From NCBI GenBank assembly GCA_900550365.1, contig URRR01000003.1:1-64000 (forward strand): 64,000 nucleotides of DNA, given 5' to 3'. The position numbers and the translations under genes were made by a program. Every line of letters starts with the position of its first letter. The stretch's first letter is position 1. The notes beneath the pieces were generated by a model, which made no database searches, was not told the DNA's origin, and saw only the letters and a program-made list of their open reading frames with translations. This DNA comes from an uncultured Prevotella sp. (lineage in GTDB: Bacteria; Bacteroidota; Bacteroidia; Bacteroidales; Bacteroidaceae). Positions 43,955 to 51,555 of the stretch are shown piece after piece.

Positions 43955-45070
43955 ATGACAATAAGATATCTTGTACAGAAGGAATTTTTGCAGATTAAGC
44001 GAAACGCTTTTCTGCCGAAAATATTCATCATCCTGCCTGTTATAATGCTCCTGATTGTGCCCTATGCGGCTAATCAGGAGGTGAAAAACCTGAAGTTCTG
44101 CGCCGTTGACAATGACCGCAGCCAGCTCTCACGCAGACTGATTGAGCAGATTGACGCGTCGTCTTACTTCACATTGACCTCTGTACAGAATGATTACGGC
44201 AGTGCGCTTGAATGCGTGGAAGACGGCAGCGCTGACCTGATAATTGAAATCGGACAAGACTTTTCGTCAGATATCGTGCGTACCGGAAAGGCCGAAGTAG
44301 GCGTAAACGCAAATGCCGTGAACGGTGTTAAGGGAGTTTTGGGGCAGGCATATATGCTCAGCATAATATCCGATTTTGCTTCAGCCCGACTTGCGGAACA
44401 GGGTATCGGCGTGGGCAGGAACGCTGCAACGGGTATAGATGTGCGTCCCCGCTTCCTCTTTAACGAACAGCTTGACTATAAGGTGTTCATGGTGCCGGGC
44501 ATAATAGCAATGCTGCTGACCATCCTTATCGGCTATCTGCCGGCAATAAACATTGTAGGCGAGAAGGAGAAAGGCACGATAGAGCAAATCAACGTAACGC
44601 CGGTAAGCCGGGCCGAATTCATACTCTCAAAGCTGATACCTTACTGGATTATCGGCATGTTCATGCTTCTGTGGTCGATGCTGTGGGCATACATCCTTTA
44701 CGGAATGGTGCCTGCAAGCAGCATCTGGCTGATAATCATGTTCTCTCTGCTGTTTTTCTTGATAATATCAAGCTTCGGACTGATTATCTCTAACTATTCT
44801 TCCACAATGCAGCAGGCTGCATTGCTGATGTTCTTTTTCCTTATAATATTTGTCCTTATGAGCGGACTGCTAACGCCGATATCCAGCATGCCGGAGTGGG
44901 CTCAGGTGATTACATACGCCAATCCGCTGCGTTATTACATCGAGTCAATGCGTGCCTTATACCTTAAAGGCAGCTCTCTGGCCGACCTTCAGCCTCAACT
45001 CATATCAATGTCGGTTTACGCCGCCCTCTCATGGGCCGGCGCGATATTCAGTTACCGAAAGACAAGCTAA
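43955..45070 (+). CDS. ABC-2 type permease (YbhR-like)
   Basis: Partner permease with the same plan as its neighbour: helix 1 (about 22-40), a periplasmic domain, then five helices starting near residue 180 (VPGIIAMLLTILIGYLPAINIVGEKEKGTIEQINVTPV), including FLIISSFGLIISNYSSTMQQAALL and SGLLTPISSMPEWAQ. The signature EKEKGTIEQINVTP is present. It is the last gene of the AraC-controlled pump and lies 28 bp after its partner. Confidence 0.9.
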   Translation: MTIRYLVQKEFLQIKRNAFLPKIFIILPVIMLLIVPYAANQEVKNLKFCAVDNDRSQLSRRLIEQIDASSYFTLTSVQNDYGSALECVEDGSADLIIEIGQDFSSDIVRTGKAEVGVNANAVNGVKGVLGQAYMLSIISDFASARLAEQGIGVGRNAATGIDVRPRFLFNEQLDYKVFMVPGIIAMLLTILIGYLPAINIVGEKEKGTIEQINVTPVSRAEFILSKLIPYWIIGMFMLLWSMLWAYILYGMVPASSIWLIIMFSLLFFLIISSFGLIISNYSSTMQQAALLMFFFLIIFVLMSGLLTPISSMPEWAQVITYANPLRYYIESMRALYLKGSSLADLQPQLISMSVYAALSWAGAIFSYRKTS

Positions 45071-45132
45071 CGGCGGAAAGACTTGTCAACTGCTCCAAAT
45101 TGACGCAAAAAAATATTTTATCTGAATAATAT

Positions 45133-45163
45133 TTTGATATATTGCCTTTTTGACTTAACTTTG
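45133..45163 (+). promoter_or_regulatory. Consensus promoter (TTTG, 19 bp, TAACTTTG) of the GT25 leader
   Basis: TTTG at 45133-45136, 19 bp, then TAACTTTG at 45156-45163: an almost ideal Bacteroidetes promoter. A start near 45170 leaves an untranslated leader of about 270 nt before the GT25 ATG, the longest in this window. Confidence 0.75.
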
Positions 45164-45169
45164 TAACGG

Positions 45170-45438
45170 TGATTGCCAAAGCGTTGTGCATGAGCCGTCT
45201 TATCGGAAATTAGCGTTTGCTATCTGGTCATGCACGTTGAAACGTAGGAAATTTCAATGCAATGAAAAGAATGACAAAGCAAGCGTCCATATATCGTGGA
45301 CGTTACTTGTCGTCTTTTCCAGCATCCTACGGCTGCAACGTGGACAGGTTTCGTCCACGTATTTTGTGTCCGCAGGTATTAAAAGACCATGGCATGCGCA
45401 TTTAAAATAAGTGTTGACAATGTTTTAAATGCTGACTT
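45170..45438 (+). ncRNA. Long structured leader upstream of the GT25 gene
   Basis: Several perfect inverted repeats lie in the transcribed leader: GTGCATGA/TCATGCAC (45186-45193, 45228-45235), TTGAAA/TTTCAA near 45237-45256, CGTCCA/TGGACG (45284-45289, 45297-45302) and ACGTGGAC/GTCCACGT (45338-45345, 45353-45360). The last two hairpins share the same stem sequence, so arms can swap partners and form alternative structures. No known riboswitch is recognised. It also contains a 47-codon open frame. A regulatory RNA role is inference. Confidence 0.5.
45262..45405 (+). CDS. Possible 47-residue small protein or leader peptide
   Basis: ATG at 45262 to TAA at 45405 encodes a basic 47-residue peptide beginning MKRMTKQASIYRGRY and ending LKDHGMRI, with two Cys and six or more Arg. 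It ends 33 bp before the GT25 start, and AGGAAA lies 11-16 nt before the ATG as a weak ribosome site. No family is recognised, and the overlapping 74-codon frame from 45186 is equally open, so coding status is doubtful. Confidence 0.3.
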   Translation: MKRMTKQASIYRGRYLSSFPASYGCNVDRFRPRILCPQVLKDHGMRI

Positions 45439-46206
45439 ATGGGAGATGACTTTCTGTATTCCAAAAGGAATATTGTACCACTAAACGTGCAGAAAGTGTT
45501 TGTAATGCACGTAAAAAAAGGCTACGAAGAGCGCAGGGCGCATATTGAGAACATGCTGGAAAGGCTTGGCATTGATTGCGAATTTATGCTTGACGGTGAC
45601 ATCGAAGACTTGTCATCAGAGGTAATACACAGGTATTTTACCGGCACAGCAATGTCCGGCAAGACACCGGGCACATCATGCGCGCTGAAACACTTGCTGA
45701 CATATCGCACCATAATTGAAAGAAACATGAATGGCGCGCTCATACTTGAGGACGACATCAGACTGAGCCGCAACTTCGTGAAGGTGTTCAATAAAACAAT
45801 GGATGAGCTGGATACAATATACAAGAACAATGACCGGCCAGTGATAATATCATACGAAGATACAAGGCTAAGGTTTGTGCCGCGCAGTAAGCGCAGGCAC
45901 AATAAATTGCTTTATCCTGGCCATTGTGACCGGATGACAGGAGCATACTACATCAACATGGCCGGAGCGAGACTGATACTCGAATATGCCATGACACATA
46001 AACTCGACAGACCGATTGACCTCACACACCGCAAACTGCTGGATGAGGGTAAAATCTCATATCTGTGGTGCCAACCGACAGTTGCAAGTCAAGGCTCTGC
46101 CACTGGTCAATTCAATTCGTCAATCAGCTTGCAGAAAAAGATACTAAGACCTTTAATGTGGAGATTACAACGTGCTTACAAAATAATTTTATACTTCTTC
46201 AGATAA
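45439..46206 (+). CDS. GT25 family glycosyltransferase
   Basis: Glycosyltransferase related to LPS beta-galactosyltransferases (LgtB/LpsA type). The family pattern is present: VFVMHVKKGYEERRAHIENMLERLGI (about 14-39), TSCALKHLLTYRTI near 80, and the acidic metal site GALILEDDIRLS near 98. Later RMTGAYYINMAGARLILEY and LWCQPTVASQGSATGQFNSS are typical. Length 255 is normal. It stands alone, with a 270-nt leader and convergent xth 9 bp after it, and would decorate lipopolysaccharide or another glycan. Acceptor unknown. Confidence 0.9.
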   Translation: MGDDFLYSKRNIVPLNVQKVFVMHVKKGYEERRAHIENMLERLGIDCEFMLDGDIEDLSSEVIHRYFTGTAMSGKTPGTSCALKHLLTYRTIIERNMNGALILEDDIRLSRNFVKVFNKTMDELDTIYKNNDRPVIISYEDTRLRFVPRSKRRHNKLLYPGHCDRMTGAYYINMAGARLILEYAMTHKLDRPIDLTHRKLLDEGKISYLWCQPTVASQGSATGQFNSSISLQKKILRPLMWRLQRAYKIILYFFR

Positions 46207-46215
46207 GACTCATTC

Positions 46216-46977
46216 TTAATACTCATCTTTGATAACAAGTTCAACGGGGCAATGGTCTGAGCCGTATATCTCGTTATGTATGCTTGCTGACTTTATTTTA
46301 TCGGTCAGGCGGTTGGAAACTACGAAGTAATCAATACGCCACCCGGCGTTCTTCTCCCGTGCCTTGAAGCGGTATGACCACCAAGAGTAGGCTCCCTCAA
46401 GGTCTGGATAAAAGTAACGGAACGTGTCTGTAAACCCGGAATCAAGCAAAGCAGTAAACTTCTCGCGCTCTTCATCGGTAAAACCGGCGTTGCGACGGTT
46501 GGTCTTTGGATTTTTCAAGTCTATTTCCTTGTGGGCTACGTTCATGTCTCCGCACACTATAACGGGCTTATCTGCGTCGAGTCTGAGCAGGTATGCGCGG
46601 AAATCGTCCTCCCACTTCATACGGTAATCAAGCCTTTTAAGGCCGTCCTGAGAATTAGGAGTGTAAACATTAACGAGGTAGAAATCCGGCATTTCAAGCG
46701 TTATCACACGCCCCTCATGGTCATGCTCGTCAATTCCGAGACCGTAAGTAACACTCAAAGGCTCGTGTCTGGTAAATATAGCCGTACCTGAATAACCTTT
46801 TTTCTCAGCATAATTCCAGTATGATTTATATCCTTCAAACGCCAAATCAAGCTGGCCATGCTGCATCTTCGTTTCCTGAAGGCAGAAAAAATCGGCATCA
46901 AGTTGCCTGAAAACGTCACTGAATCCTTTACCTTCGCAAGCACGAAGACCGTTTACATTCCATGAAATGAGTTTCAT
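46216..46977 (-). CDS. xth: Exodeoxyribonuclease III
   Basis: AP endonuclease/3' exonuclease for base-excision repair. Motifs of the EEP fold are complete: ISWNVNGLRA at residue 4, FCLQETKMQHGQLD near 31, GYSGTAIFTR near 61, VNVYTPNSQ near 102, CGDMNVAHKEIDL near 144 and YGSDHCPVEL at the end, with the catalytic Asp-His pair. Length 253 is normal. It is downstream of ribH, behind a 17-bp hairpin, and so is probably transcribed independently or by read-through. Confidence 0.95.
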   Translation of the reverse strand: MKLISWNVNGLRACEGKGFSDVFRQLDADFFCLQETKMQHGQLDLAFEGYKSYWNYAEKKGYSGTAIFTRHEPLSVTYGLGIDEHDHEGRVITLEMPDFYLVNVYTPNSQDGLKRLDYRMKWEDDFRAYLLRLDADKPVIVCGDMNVAHKEIDLKNPKTNRRNAGFTDEEREKFTALLDSGFTDTFRYFYPDLEGAYSWWSYRFKAREKNAGWRIDYFVVSNRLTDKIKSASIHNEIYGSDHCPVELVIKDEY

Positions 46978-47003
46978 AATAAAAAGGTTATTGGGGTAAG
47001 AGA

Positions 47004-47056
47004 TTATAAGGTTATCGGGTAATTCCTTAAAACCAGATAACCCGATAACCTTATAA
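47004..47056 (-). terminator. Word-repeat hairpin between ribH and xth
   Basis: A 17-bp perfect inverted repeat TTATAAGGTTATCGGGT (47004-47020) with its complement at 47040-47056. GGTTATTGGGGTAAG at 46986 is a degenerate extra copy of the word GGTTATCGGGTAA. The minus strand lacks a strong T-run, so termination may be partial. The same word forms the 16-bp repeat in the TolC gene. Confidence 0.6.
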
Positions 47057-47070
47057 CCGTTATTAATTTC

Positions 47071-47547
47071 TTAGAATTTCGCCATTTTTATGGCATCTAT
47101 TGCGCATTCGTCACCTTTATTTCCAAGTCGTCCTCCGCTGCGGTCCTTGGCCTGCTGGAGGTCATTGGTTGTCAGGAGTCCGTAGATTACAGGTATCTCG
47201 CTCTTTGCATTGAGCTTGGCGATTCCATAAGTGACGCCCTGACAGATGTAATCAAAGTGCGGAGTCTCGCCTCGGATGACGCTTCCAAGTATGATGATCG
47301 CGTCATATCCGCCGTTAAGAGTCATCTGATGAGCACCGTAAATCAGCTCAAAACTGCCGGGGACGGTCTTTACATGAATATTCTCAGGCAGTGCACCGTG
47401 CTTTTCAAGAGTCTTAACAGCACCGTCAAGCAATGCTCCCGTTATCTCAGGATTCCACTCCGCAACAACTATACCGAAGCACATGTTACTGGCATCGGGC
47501 ACTTTGGTCGGGTCATAATCCGACAGATTATGCAATGCTGTGGCCAT
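47071..47547 (-). CDS. ribH: 6,7-dimethyl-8-ribityllumazine synthase
   Basis: Penultimate enzyme of riboflavin synthesis, condensing the pyrimidine amine with 3,4-dihydroxy-2-butanone 4-phosphate in a capsid-like assembly. Motifs: VVAEWNPEIT near residue 27, PGSFELIYGAHQM near 63, IILGSVIRGETPHFDYIC near 85 (including the catalytic His) and PVIYGLLTTNDLQQAKDRSGG near 118. Length 158 is normal. Its start directly abuts the stop of the upstream TPR gene (position 47547 shared), so they are coupled. Confidence 0.95.
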   Translation of the reverse strand: MATALHNLSDYDPTKVPDASNMCFGIVVAEWNPEITGALLDGAVKTLEKHGALPENIHVKTVPGSFELIYGAHQMTLNGGYDAIIILGSVIRGETPHFDYICQGVTYGIAKLNAKSEIPVIYGLLTTNDLQQAKDRSGGRLGNKGDECAIDAIKMAKF

Positions 47548-48242
47548 TATTTTACTGTTACTCGTTCGATATACTTGTCTATCTCACCGTAAACAGGAGA
47601 GTTGACATACTTTGCCTTGATATCCTGATATATCTTAAGGGCGTCAGCCTTCTTGTTCTGGCTCTCAAGAATCTCACCTGCCTGGATGAGGAATGTAGGC
47701 GAAATGCTGTTGTTAACACCGCCGTCTGCCTGCTTGTCAGCCATACTTGCAGCCTTCTTCAGGCAGTCAACAGCCTTGTCAAGCTGCTTGACATGAGCAT
47801 AAGCATTACCCAAAGCTGCTACTGCGGCGGGGCTTATCATGGCGTCATCGGTGGTTGAGAATGCGTCAAGATACTTTATGGCATCATTCCACTTGTCAAG
47901 ATTTGCATAGCAAAGGCCGGCATAAAGGTTTGCAAGATTGCCTGCGTCAGTGCTTCCGTAATCAGAAATGATAGCCAGAAAACCTTTATAACCGGTGCTG
48001 TCACCTTTCAAAGCCACTTCATATTGCTGGCTTGCGAAATAGTCCTGACCCTTTGCCAAAGCTGTACTTGCTTCCTGCTCTCTCGGGCCAGAAACGTAAG
48101 TGTTGTAGCAAAGAATACCTCCTACGACAAGAATTATCACGATAATAGCGATTGAGATAGTCTTCTTATGTTTCATGAAGACAGCTTCCTTCTGACTGAG
48201 GGCATCTCCCATTGCGCCCTTGTTTTCCTTAATGTTTGCCAT
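47547..48242 (-). CDS. Tetratricopeptide repeat protein, membrane anchored (YfgM-like)
   Basis: A short cytosolic N-terminus, one membrane helix (about 28-49, ISIAIIVIILVVGGILCYNTY) and a helical TPR region to the end (YAGLCYANLDKWNDAIKYLDAF, AALGNAYAHVKQLDKAVDCLKKAASMAD, QAGEILESQNKKADALKIYQDI). The 231 residues and topology resemble YfgM/ancillary SecYEG-translocon proteins, but the partner here is unknown. Coupled with ribH; a TAATTTTG box at 48284-48291 is the promoter. Confidence 0.85.
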   Translation of the reverse strand: MANIKENKGAMGDALSQKEAVFMKHKKTISIAIIVIILVVGGILCYNTYVSGPREQEASTALAKGQDYFASQQYEVALKGDSTGYKGFLAIISDYGSTDAGNLANLYAGLCYANLDKWNDAIKYLDAFSTTDDAMISPAAVAALGNAYAHVKQLDKAVDCLKKAASMADKQADGGVNNSISPTFLIQAGEILESQNKKADALKIYQDIKAKYVNSPVYGEIDKYIERVTVK

Positions 48243-48283
48243 TTATGTAATTATTTTTTATTTACCAGTTAATAAAAACGTGG

Positions 48284-48363
48284 CAAAATTACGGATTTTA
48301 TCCTGAATATTGAAATTTATCGCTGACTTTTTTCGTTTTTCATCAGTAAATAAACTAACTTTG
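48284..48363. promoter_or_regulatory. Divergent promoters for TPR-ribH and recF
   Basis: Minus strand TAATTTTG at 48291-48284 (42 nt from the TPR ATG) and plus strand TAACTTTG at 48356-48363 (25 nt from the recF ATG). Both match TAnnTTTG exactly. CCGTTCGTTGAACGG at 48367-48381 is a small palindrome in the recF leader. Confidence 0.65.
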
Positions 48364-48388
48364 CACCGTTCGTTGAACGGCAAGACTT

Positions 48389-49510
48389 ATGTTTCTCAGT
48401 AATCTGTCAATAATCAATTATAAGAATATCAGTGAGGCGGCTCTTGCCTTTTCCCCTAAACTCAACTGCTTTATAGGGCACAACGGTGCCGGCAAGACCA
48501 ACGTGCTTGATGCCGTGTACTACCTGTCATTTTGCCGCAGTTCGTCTTCCGTAACCGATGCTAACGCAATACGGCACGATGAAAGTTTCTTCATGCTTGA
48601 CGGCACATATATCAACGACAGCGGCGAGGAAGAAAGCATAACATGCGGCATGAAAAGAGGTGCGAAAAAACGTTTCAGACGCAACGGAAAAGAATACAAA
48701 CGCCTGTCAGCCCACATCGGGCTGATTCCTCTCATTCTCGCGGCACCGTCAGACACGATTCTCATAGAAGGCGGAAACGAGGAACGCCGACGGCTGATGG
48801 ATGTTGTCATTTCGCAATACGACAATAACTATATTGAAGCACTCAACCGATACAACAAGGCTTTACAGCAACGTAATGCCATGTTAAAGGCCGAAGAAGA
48901 GCCCGATGAAATGCTATTGGGACTGCTTGAGGAACAAATGGCAATGTATGGAGAGATTGTCTACCACAAGCGTGACGCTTTTGTAAACAACCTTACACCA
49001 CTATTCCAGAATTTTTACCGCAGCATATCCCAAGAGAAAGAAAACGTATCATTACGCTATACGTCACACTGCCAGCGCGGACCGTTGCTTGATGTCATCC
49101 GCCGTGACCGTATCAAAGACCGTGCCGTCGGCTACTCACTGCACGGAATACACCGTGACGACCTTGAAATGCTTATCGGCGACTATCCGATAAGGCGTGA
49201 AGGCAGCCAAGGACAAAACAAAACGTTCGTGATTTCACTGAAACTGGCACAGTTCGAGTTTCTGAAAAACATAAGAAAAAACGTTTGTCCGATACTTCTT
49301 CTTGATGATATTTTCGACAAACTTGATGCCTCGCGCGTTGAGCAGATTGTAAGAATTGTGGGCGGTGACAGCTTCGGTCAGATATTCCTGACCGATACTA
49401 ACCGAGAGCATCTTGACCGCATACTGCGAAACAGCGCCCTTGATTATAAACTGTTCAGCGTTGAAAACGGAACAATAAAGACATGGGAGGAAAGCGATGT
49501 TCAGGCGTGA
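48389..49510 (+). CDS. recF: DNA replication/repair protein RecF
   Basis: SMC-like ATPase that loads RecA at single-strand gaps with RecO and RecR. Walker A in FIGHNGAGKTNVLDAVYYLSF (near residue 28), the Q-loop and arm region (EGGNEERRRLMDVVISQYD near 128), signature EGSQGQNKTFVISLKLAQ near 270 and Walker B ILLLDDIFDKLD near 303. Length 373 is normal. It overlaps the DUF721 gene by 14 bp, a conserved Bacteroidetes arrangement. Confidence 0.95.
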   Translation: MFLSNLSIINYKNISEAALAFSPKLNCFIGHNGAGKTNVLDAVYYLSFCRSSSSVTDANAIRHDESFFMLDGTYINDSGEEESITCGMKRGAKKRFRRNGKEYKRLSAHIGLIPLILAAPSDTILIEGGNEERRRLMDVVISQYDNNYIEALNRYNKALQQRNAMLKAEEEPDEMLLGLLEEQMAMYGEIVYHKRDAFVNNLTPLFQNFYRSISQEKENVSLRYTSHCQRGPLLDVIRRDRIKDRAVGYSLHGIHRDDLEMLIGDYPIRREGSQGQNKTFVISLKLAQFEFLKNIRKNVCPILLLDDIFDKLDASRVEQIVRIVGGDSFGQIFLTDTNREHLDRILRNSALDYKLFSVENGTIKTWEESDVQA

Positions 49511-49787
49511 CGTTAAATCCTTAGCTGATATTGTTGCCCAATGCCTAAGGCACGACGGGCTGGAAACACCCCTCAGACAAAGGCGGCTGATAGAATCATG
49601 GGGCAAAGTTGCGGGTAAGGCTGTCCAAAAATATACCGGAGAAATGTTTATCCGCAATCAAACTCTTTTTGTAAAAATACTCAACCCAGCCTTAAGGGCC
49701 GACCTTACCATGATGCGTGAACGCCTCATAAAGAATCTGAACGTAGAGGCCGGGGCAACAGTAATCACTGAAATAAAGATTTATTAA
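49497..49787 (+). CDS. DUF721 (DciA-like) protein
   Basis: Small basic protein of the DUF721 family, which includes DciA, the ancestral loader of the replicative helicase. The domain covers most of the 96 residues: LADIVAQCLRHDGLETPLRQRRLIESWGKVAGKAV, then YTGEMFIRNQTLFVKILNPALRADLTMMRERLIKNLN. It begins inside the end of recF (14-bp overlap), so the two are co-translated. DUF721 is assigned with confidence, the helicase-loading role by analogy. Confidence 0.85.
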   Translation: MFRRDVKSLADIVAQCLRHDGLETPLRQRRLIESWGKVAGKAVQKYTGEMFIRNQTLFVKILNPALRADLTMMRERLIKNLNVEAGATVITEIKIY

Positions 49788-49797
49788 GATAAAAGTG

Positions 49798-49919
49798 AAA
49801 AGTGAAGAGTGAAAAATCCATGTGTCCTGCTTGACCATTTGGATTTTTCACTCTTCACTTTTACTTTTTCACTCTATTGCATTTGGATTCTTCACTTTTC
49901 ACTCTTCACTTTTATCTTA
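49798..49919. terminator. Alternative word-repeat hairpins between DUF721 and LacI genes
   Basis: The left arm AAAAGTGAAGAGTGAAAAATCCA region (49798-49820) pairs perfectly over 23 bp with 49840-49862, and also nearly as well with a third copy at 49882-49919. The third copy contains the stop codon and last five codons (KVKSEK minus the first residue) of the leftward LacI gene. It is the same word family as 37303-37362. Confidence 0.7.
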
Positions 49920-50923
49920 TCCGAGCTTTCTCTTATTTCCATAATCATCGGCACTACCTCTTTATAAATCTTCTTATCGCCTGAAATGTTTTTCAGCAAC
50001 AATTCACACACCCTTTCACCTGTAAGGCGCGCCTGATCCATGATGACAGAGAGCTTGGGAGTAACGAAAAAAGAAGTCTCACCTTCAGAAAAACCCATTA
50101 TCGCGACATCTTCCGGAATGCGCAATCCAAGTCCTTTGATTGCGTCAAAAGCAGCATAAGTTATGATATCGTTGAAAGCCAGGATAGCATCAGGACGGTC
50201 TTCACGTGTCAGCAGCTGCACGGCAGCCTCACGGGCATACTTATAATCAATGCTGCCATTGATTATTATGGAACGGTCTATTGGAATATTACGCTCCCTC
50301 AAAGCCTCAAGGTAACCGTGTTTGCGGCGCTTCATCATGTCAAGATGCTGCGGTCCTCCGATAAAGGCGATGCGCCTGCTGCCTGTATCAATAAGATGAA
50401 GCGTAGCTTCCTTGGCGGCCTCATCACCATTTGACACAACCGAAGAGAACATTTCCGGAAGACATGTTCTGGCAAAAAACACCAATGGTATGCCCATGTC
50501 GTTAATCTCAACAAAATGAGAATAGTCAACAGTATCTTGCGCCAGGCAGGCAATAATGCCGACAACGTACATTCCGACAAAGTTATCTATAGCCTGCTCC
50601 TCCCTAAGATGGTCTTCATGACTGTTAGCCGCAATGACCGAATAACCGGCTTTTGTAGCATAATCTTCAATACCGTCAAGCACGCAAGAATAATAATGTG
50701 TAACGAGATTCGGAACAACCACGCCTATCACCTTCGGTGTCTTGCGCTTCAGACTTTGGGCAAACGGATTAGGCCGGTAATTCAGTTTTTTTGCCAATGC
50801 CTGCACCTTGGCTTTCATCTCGTCACCTACCTCATGACTGTCTCTTATCGCCCGTGATACTGTAGCAATACTGACACCAAGCTGCTCGGCTATTTCCTTT
50901 AACGAAGTCCTACGTTGTCCCAT
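49892..50923 (-). CDS. LacI family transcriptional regulator
   Basis: Repressor/activator with an N-terminal helix-turn-helix and hinge (TSLKEIAEQLGVSIATVSRAIRDSHEVG, residues 4-31; KLNYRPNPFAQSLKR, 46-60) and a periplasmic-binding-protein-like sensor domain (about 62-333: VIGVVVPNLVTHYYSCVLDGIEDYA, RIAFIGGPQHLDMMKRR, DAILAFNDIITYAAFDAIKGLGLRIPEDVAIMGFSEGE). The sugar ligand cannot be told. It is alone, with its own promoter and a possible autoregulatory operator. The last residues KIKVKSEK derive from the repeat hairpin beyond the domain. Confidence 0.9.
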   Translation of the reverse strand: MGQRRTSLKEIAEQLGVSIATVSRAIRDSHEVGDEMKAKVQALAKKLNYRPNPFAQSLKRKTPKVIGVVVPNLVTHYYSCVLDGIEDYATKAGYSVIAANSHEDHLREEQAIDNFVGMYVVGIIACLAQDTVDYSHFVEINDMGIPLVFFARTCLPEMFSSVVSNGDEAAKEATLHLIDTGSRRIAFIGGPQHLDMMKRRKHGYLEALRERNIPIDRSIIINGSIDYKYAREAAVQLLTREDRPDAILAFNDIITYAAFDAIKGLGLRIPEDVAIMGFSEGETSFFVTPKLSVIMDQARLTGERVCELLLKNISGDKKIYKEVVPMIMEIRESSDKIKVKSEK

Positions 50924-50951
50924 TTACATGCCTTTTGTTATTAGACCTATG

Positions 50952-50990
50952 CAAAGATAATAAAAGCAGGCACAATACGCAAACGTTTAC
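50952..50990 (-). promoter_or_regulatory. lacI-type promoter with palindromic operator
   Basis: Minus strand TATCTTTG at 50959-50952, about 29 nt before the LacI ATG. Near the -33 position lies GCAAACGTTTAC (50979-50990), a near-palindrome of the AAACGTTT type bound by many LacI family regulators, suggesting autoregulation. Confidence 0.5.
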
Positions 50991-51047
50991 GTAAAAAATT
51001 ATCAGTGCGACAGAAATACATAACGGCAAACCGTTAACGGACACACT

Positions 51048-51533
51048 CTACATCGGCAGCAGTTCGTCACCCTCAAGGTCGCATGAGGTGAAACCCTCCT
51101 CACGGGCCTTGGCTTTATCAAACGCGAAATAAGTGGCACGCCCCTCTATACACACATCTCCTTTTGAGTTCTCTATCACTACATCCACCGTTACGAGGTT
51201 ACGCCGCTGCTCAGCTATGTGTCCACGTATCGTTATTTGCGGCTCCGTGGTCATCACGGGCTTTCTGTATTTCACGTCAAGTTTCGTAGTCACGCCGCTT
51301 GTCTGCAGTTTTCTGAACACCACCCAGCCTGCCGTCTCGTCAACAAGTGTGGCCAATATGCCGCCGTGCATGGTGTCCACCCAACCCTGATAGTGGGTCT
51401 TCGGCCGCCAGAAACTTACTATATCGTCACCGTCTTCATAAAACTCCATGTGTACCCCTATCGGGTTATCAGGGCTGCATCCGAAGCAGTCATACCCTTC
51501 CTTTCCGGTCCACGGGTTCTTTATTTTTCTCAT
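51048..51533 (-). CDS. PaaI/YbgC-like hotdog thioesterase
   Basis: Cytosolic hotdog-fold acyl-CoA thioesterase; substrate unknown. The family signature is WVDTMHGGILATLVDETAGWV (about 40-60), with the strand TTKLDVKYRKPVMTTEPQITIRGHI after it. NPWTGKEGYDCFGCSPDNPIGVHM near the N-terminus has two Cys close together. Start taken at the ATG of MRKIKNPW (51533); the longer frame from a TTG would overlap the previous gene. It is the last gene of a leftward run and lies 22 bp after the DUF5686 gene. Confidence 0.85.
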   Translation of the reverse strand: MRKIKNPWTGKEGYDCFGCSPDNPIGVHMEFYEDGDDIVSFWRPKTHYQGWVDTMHGGILATLVDETAGWVVFRKLQTSGVTTKLDVKYRKPVMTTEPQITIRGHIAEQRRNLVTVDVVIENSKGDVCIEGRATYFAFDKAKAREEGFTSCDLEGDELLPM

Positions 51534-51555
51534 AATACAATATATTAAGGTGTCA

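Noticed and set aside
45186..45410. 74-codon frame in the GT25 leader
   Set aside because: It begins inside the first hairpin arm and has no ribosome site; the same DNA is better explained as a structured leader. The alternative 47-codon frame is kept at low confidence.
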